Shown here: one piece after another, positions 6,235 to 6,330 of the stretch | Position numbering within the stretch: the stretch's first letter is position 1 | How the letters are laid out: each line of letters opens with the position of its first letter | Origin: Acidobacteriota bacterium | GTDB lineage: Bacteria; Acidobacteriota; Terriglobia; Terriglobales; Acidobacteriaceae | Direction: 5' to 3' | Length of the DNA: 6,330 nucleotides | Assembly (NCBI GenBank): GCA_019510535.1 | Contig: JAEKKE010000055.1 | Span: 1 to 6,330 of the forward strand | Made by a program: the position numbers and the translations under genes | Notes under the pieces: generated by a model | What the model was told of the DNA's origin: nothing | Database searches by the model: none | What the model saw: only the letters and a program-made list of their open reading frames with translations

Positions 6235-6330
6235 TTATTCCTTCGCGTGCTTCTTTGTCTCGCTCTTTGCGGGCTCGTCTTTCAGGCGGCTTGAAGAGGA
6301 CTCGCGTACGACCAGTTCGGCCGGAAGCTG
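6235..6330 (-). CDS. LacI-family transcriptional regulator, C-terminal end (5' part outside window)
   Basis: The frame reads QLPAELVVRESS, then a charged Lys/Glu-rich tail, and stops with TAA at 6237-6235. PAELVVRES is the hallmark C-terminal strand of LacI/GalR repressors, whose effector domain resembles sugar-binding proteins. Only 31 residues are in the window. The tail after VRES (SSSRLKDEPAKSETKKHAKE) is about 20 residues longer than in many members, and hydrophilic. Position 21 bases ahead of the ATPase on the same strand suggests it is the operon's own repressor and co-transcribed with it. Its operator would lie beyond the window end. A PurR- or RbsR-type assignment is not possible from this fragment. 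Confidence 0.8.
   Translation of the reverse strand, partial: QLPAELVVRESSSSRLKDEPAKSETKKHAKE

Overview
The window looks like a piece of a Gram-negative, outer-membrane-bearing genome, most likely an acidobacterium of the Terriglobus/Granulicella/Edaphobacter type. The main reasons are the Oar-like TonB-dependent receptor with an N-terminal carboxypeptidase-regulatory-like domain, a family strongly expanded in Acidobacteriota, and the mid-50s GC of the coding parts. This placement is inference from recalled family features. All genes read on the minus strand, so gene order runs from high to low coordinates.

Layout in the direction of transcription. (1) 6330-6235: the last 31 residues of a LacI-family repressor. 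(2) 6213-4690: a two-domain sugar ABC ATPase of the RbsA/RhaT/LsrA type. (3) 4693-3749: a RbsC-type permease. (4) 3756-1771: a second RbsC-type permease fused in frame to a complete periplasmic sugar-binding domain of the RhaS/LsrB type. The three transporter genes overlap by 4 and 8 bases and follow the repressor gene after a 21-base gap, so this is one operon. Together they make a heterodimeric CUT2-class importer whose receptor is tethered to one permease subunit. L-rhamnose or a related deoxy-sugar is the best substrate guess, but it is not proven. The operon promoter and operator lie outside the window. (5) 1770-1308: a 463-base intergenic region. Its half nearest the operon holds hairpin-forming, repeat-like sequence. 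The half nearest the next gene is AT-rich and holds a candidate promoter, a 16/19 match to the classical Fur box, a perfect 11+1+11 palindrome and an 8-base direct repeat. (6) 1307-1: the first 435 residues of the TonB-dependent receptor, running off the window edge.

The most notable points are the permease/receptor fusion, a possible internal start that could release a free receptor with its own signal peptide, and the dense control region with a Fur-like box before the TonB receptor. The other genes look like ordinary members of known families. I did not find a wholly unknown system.
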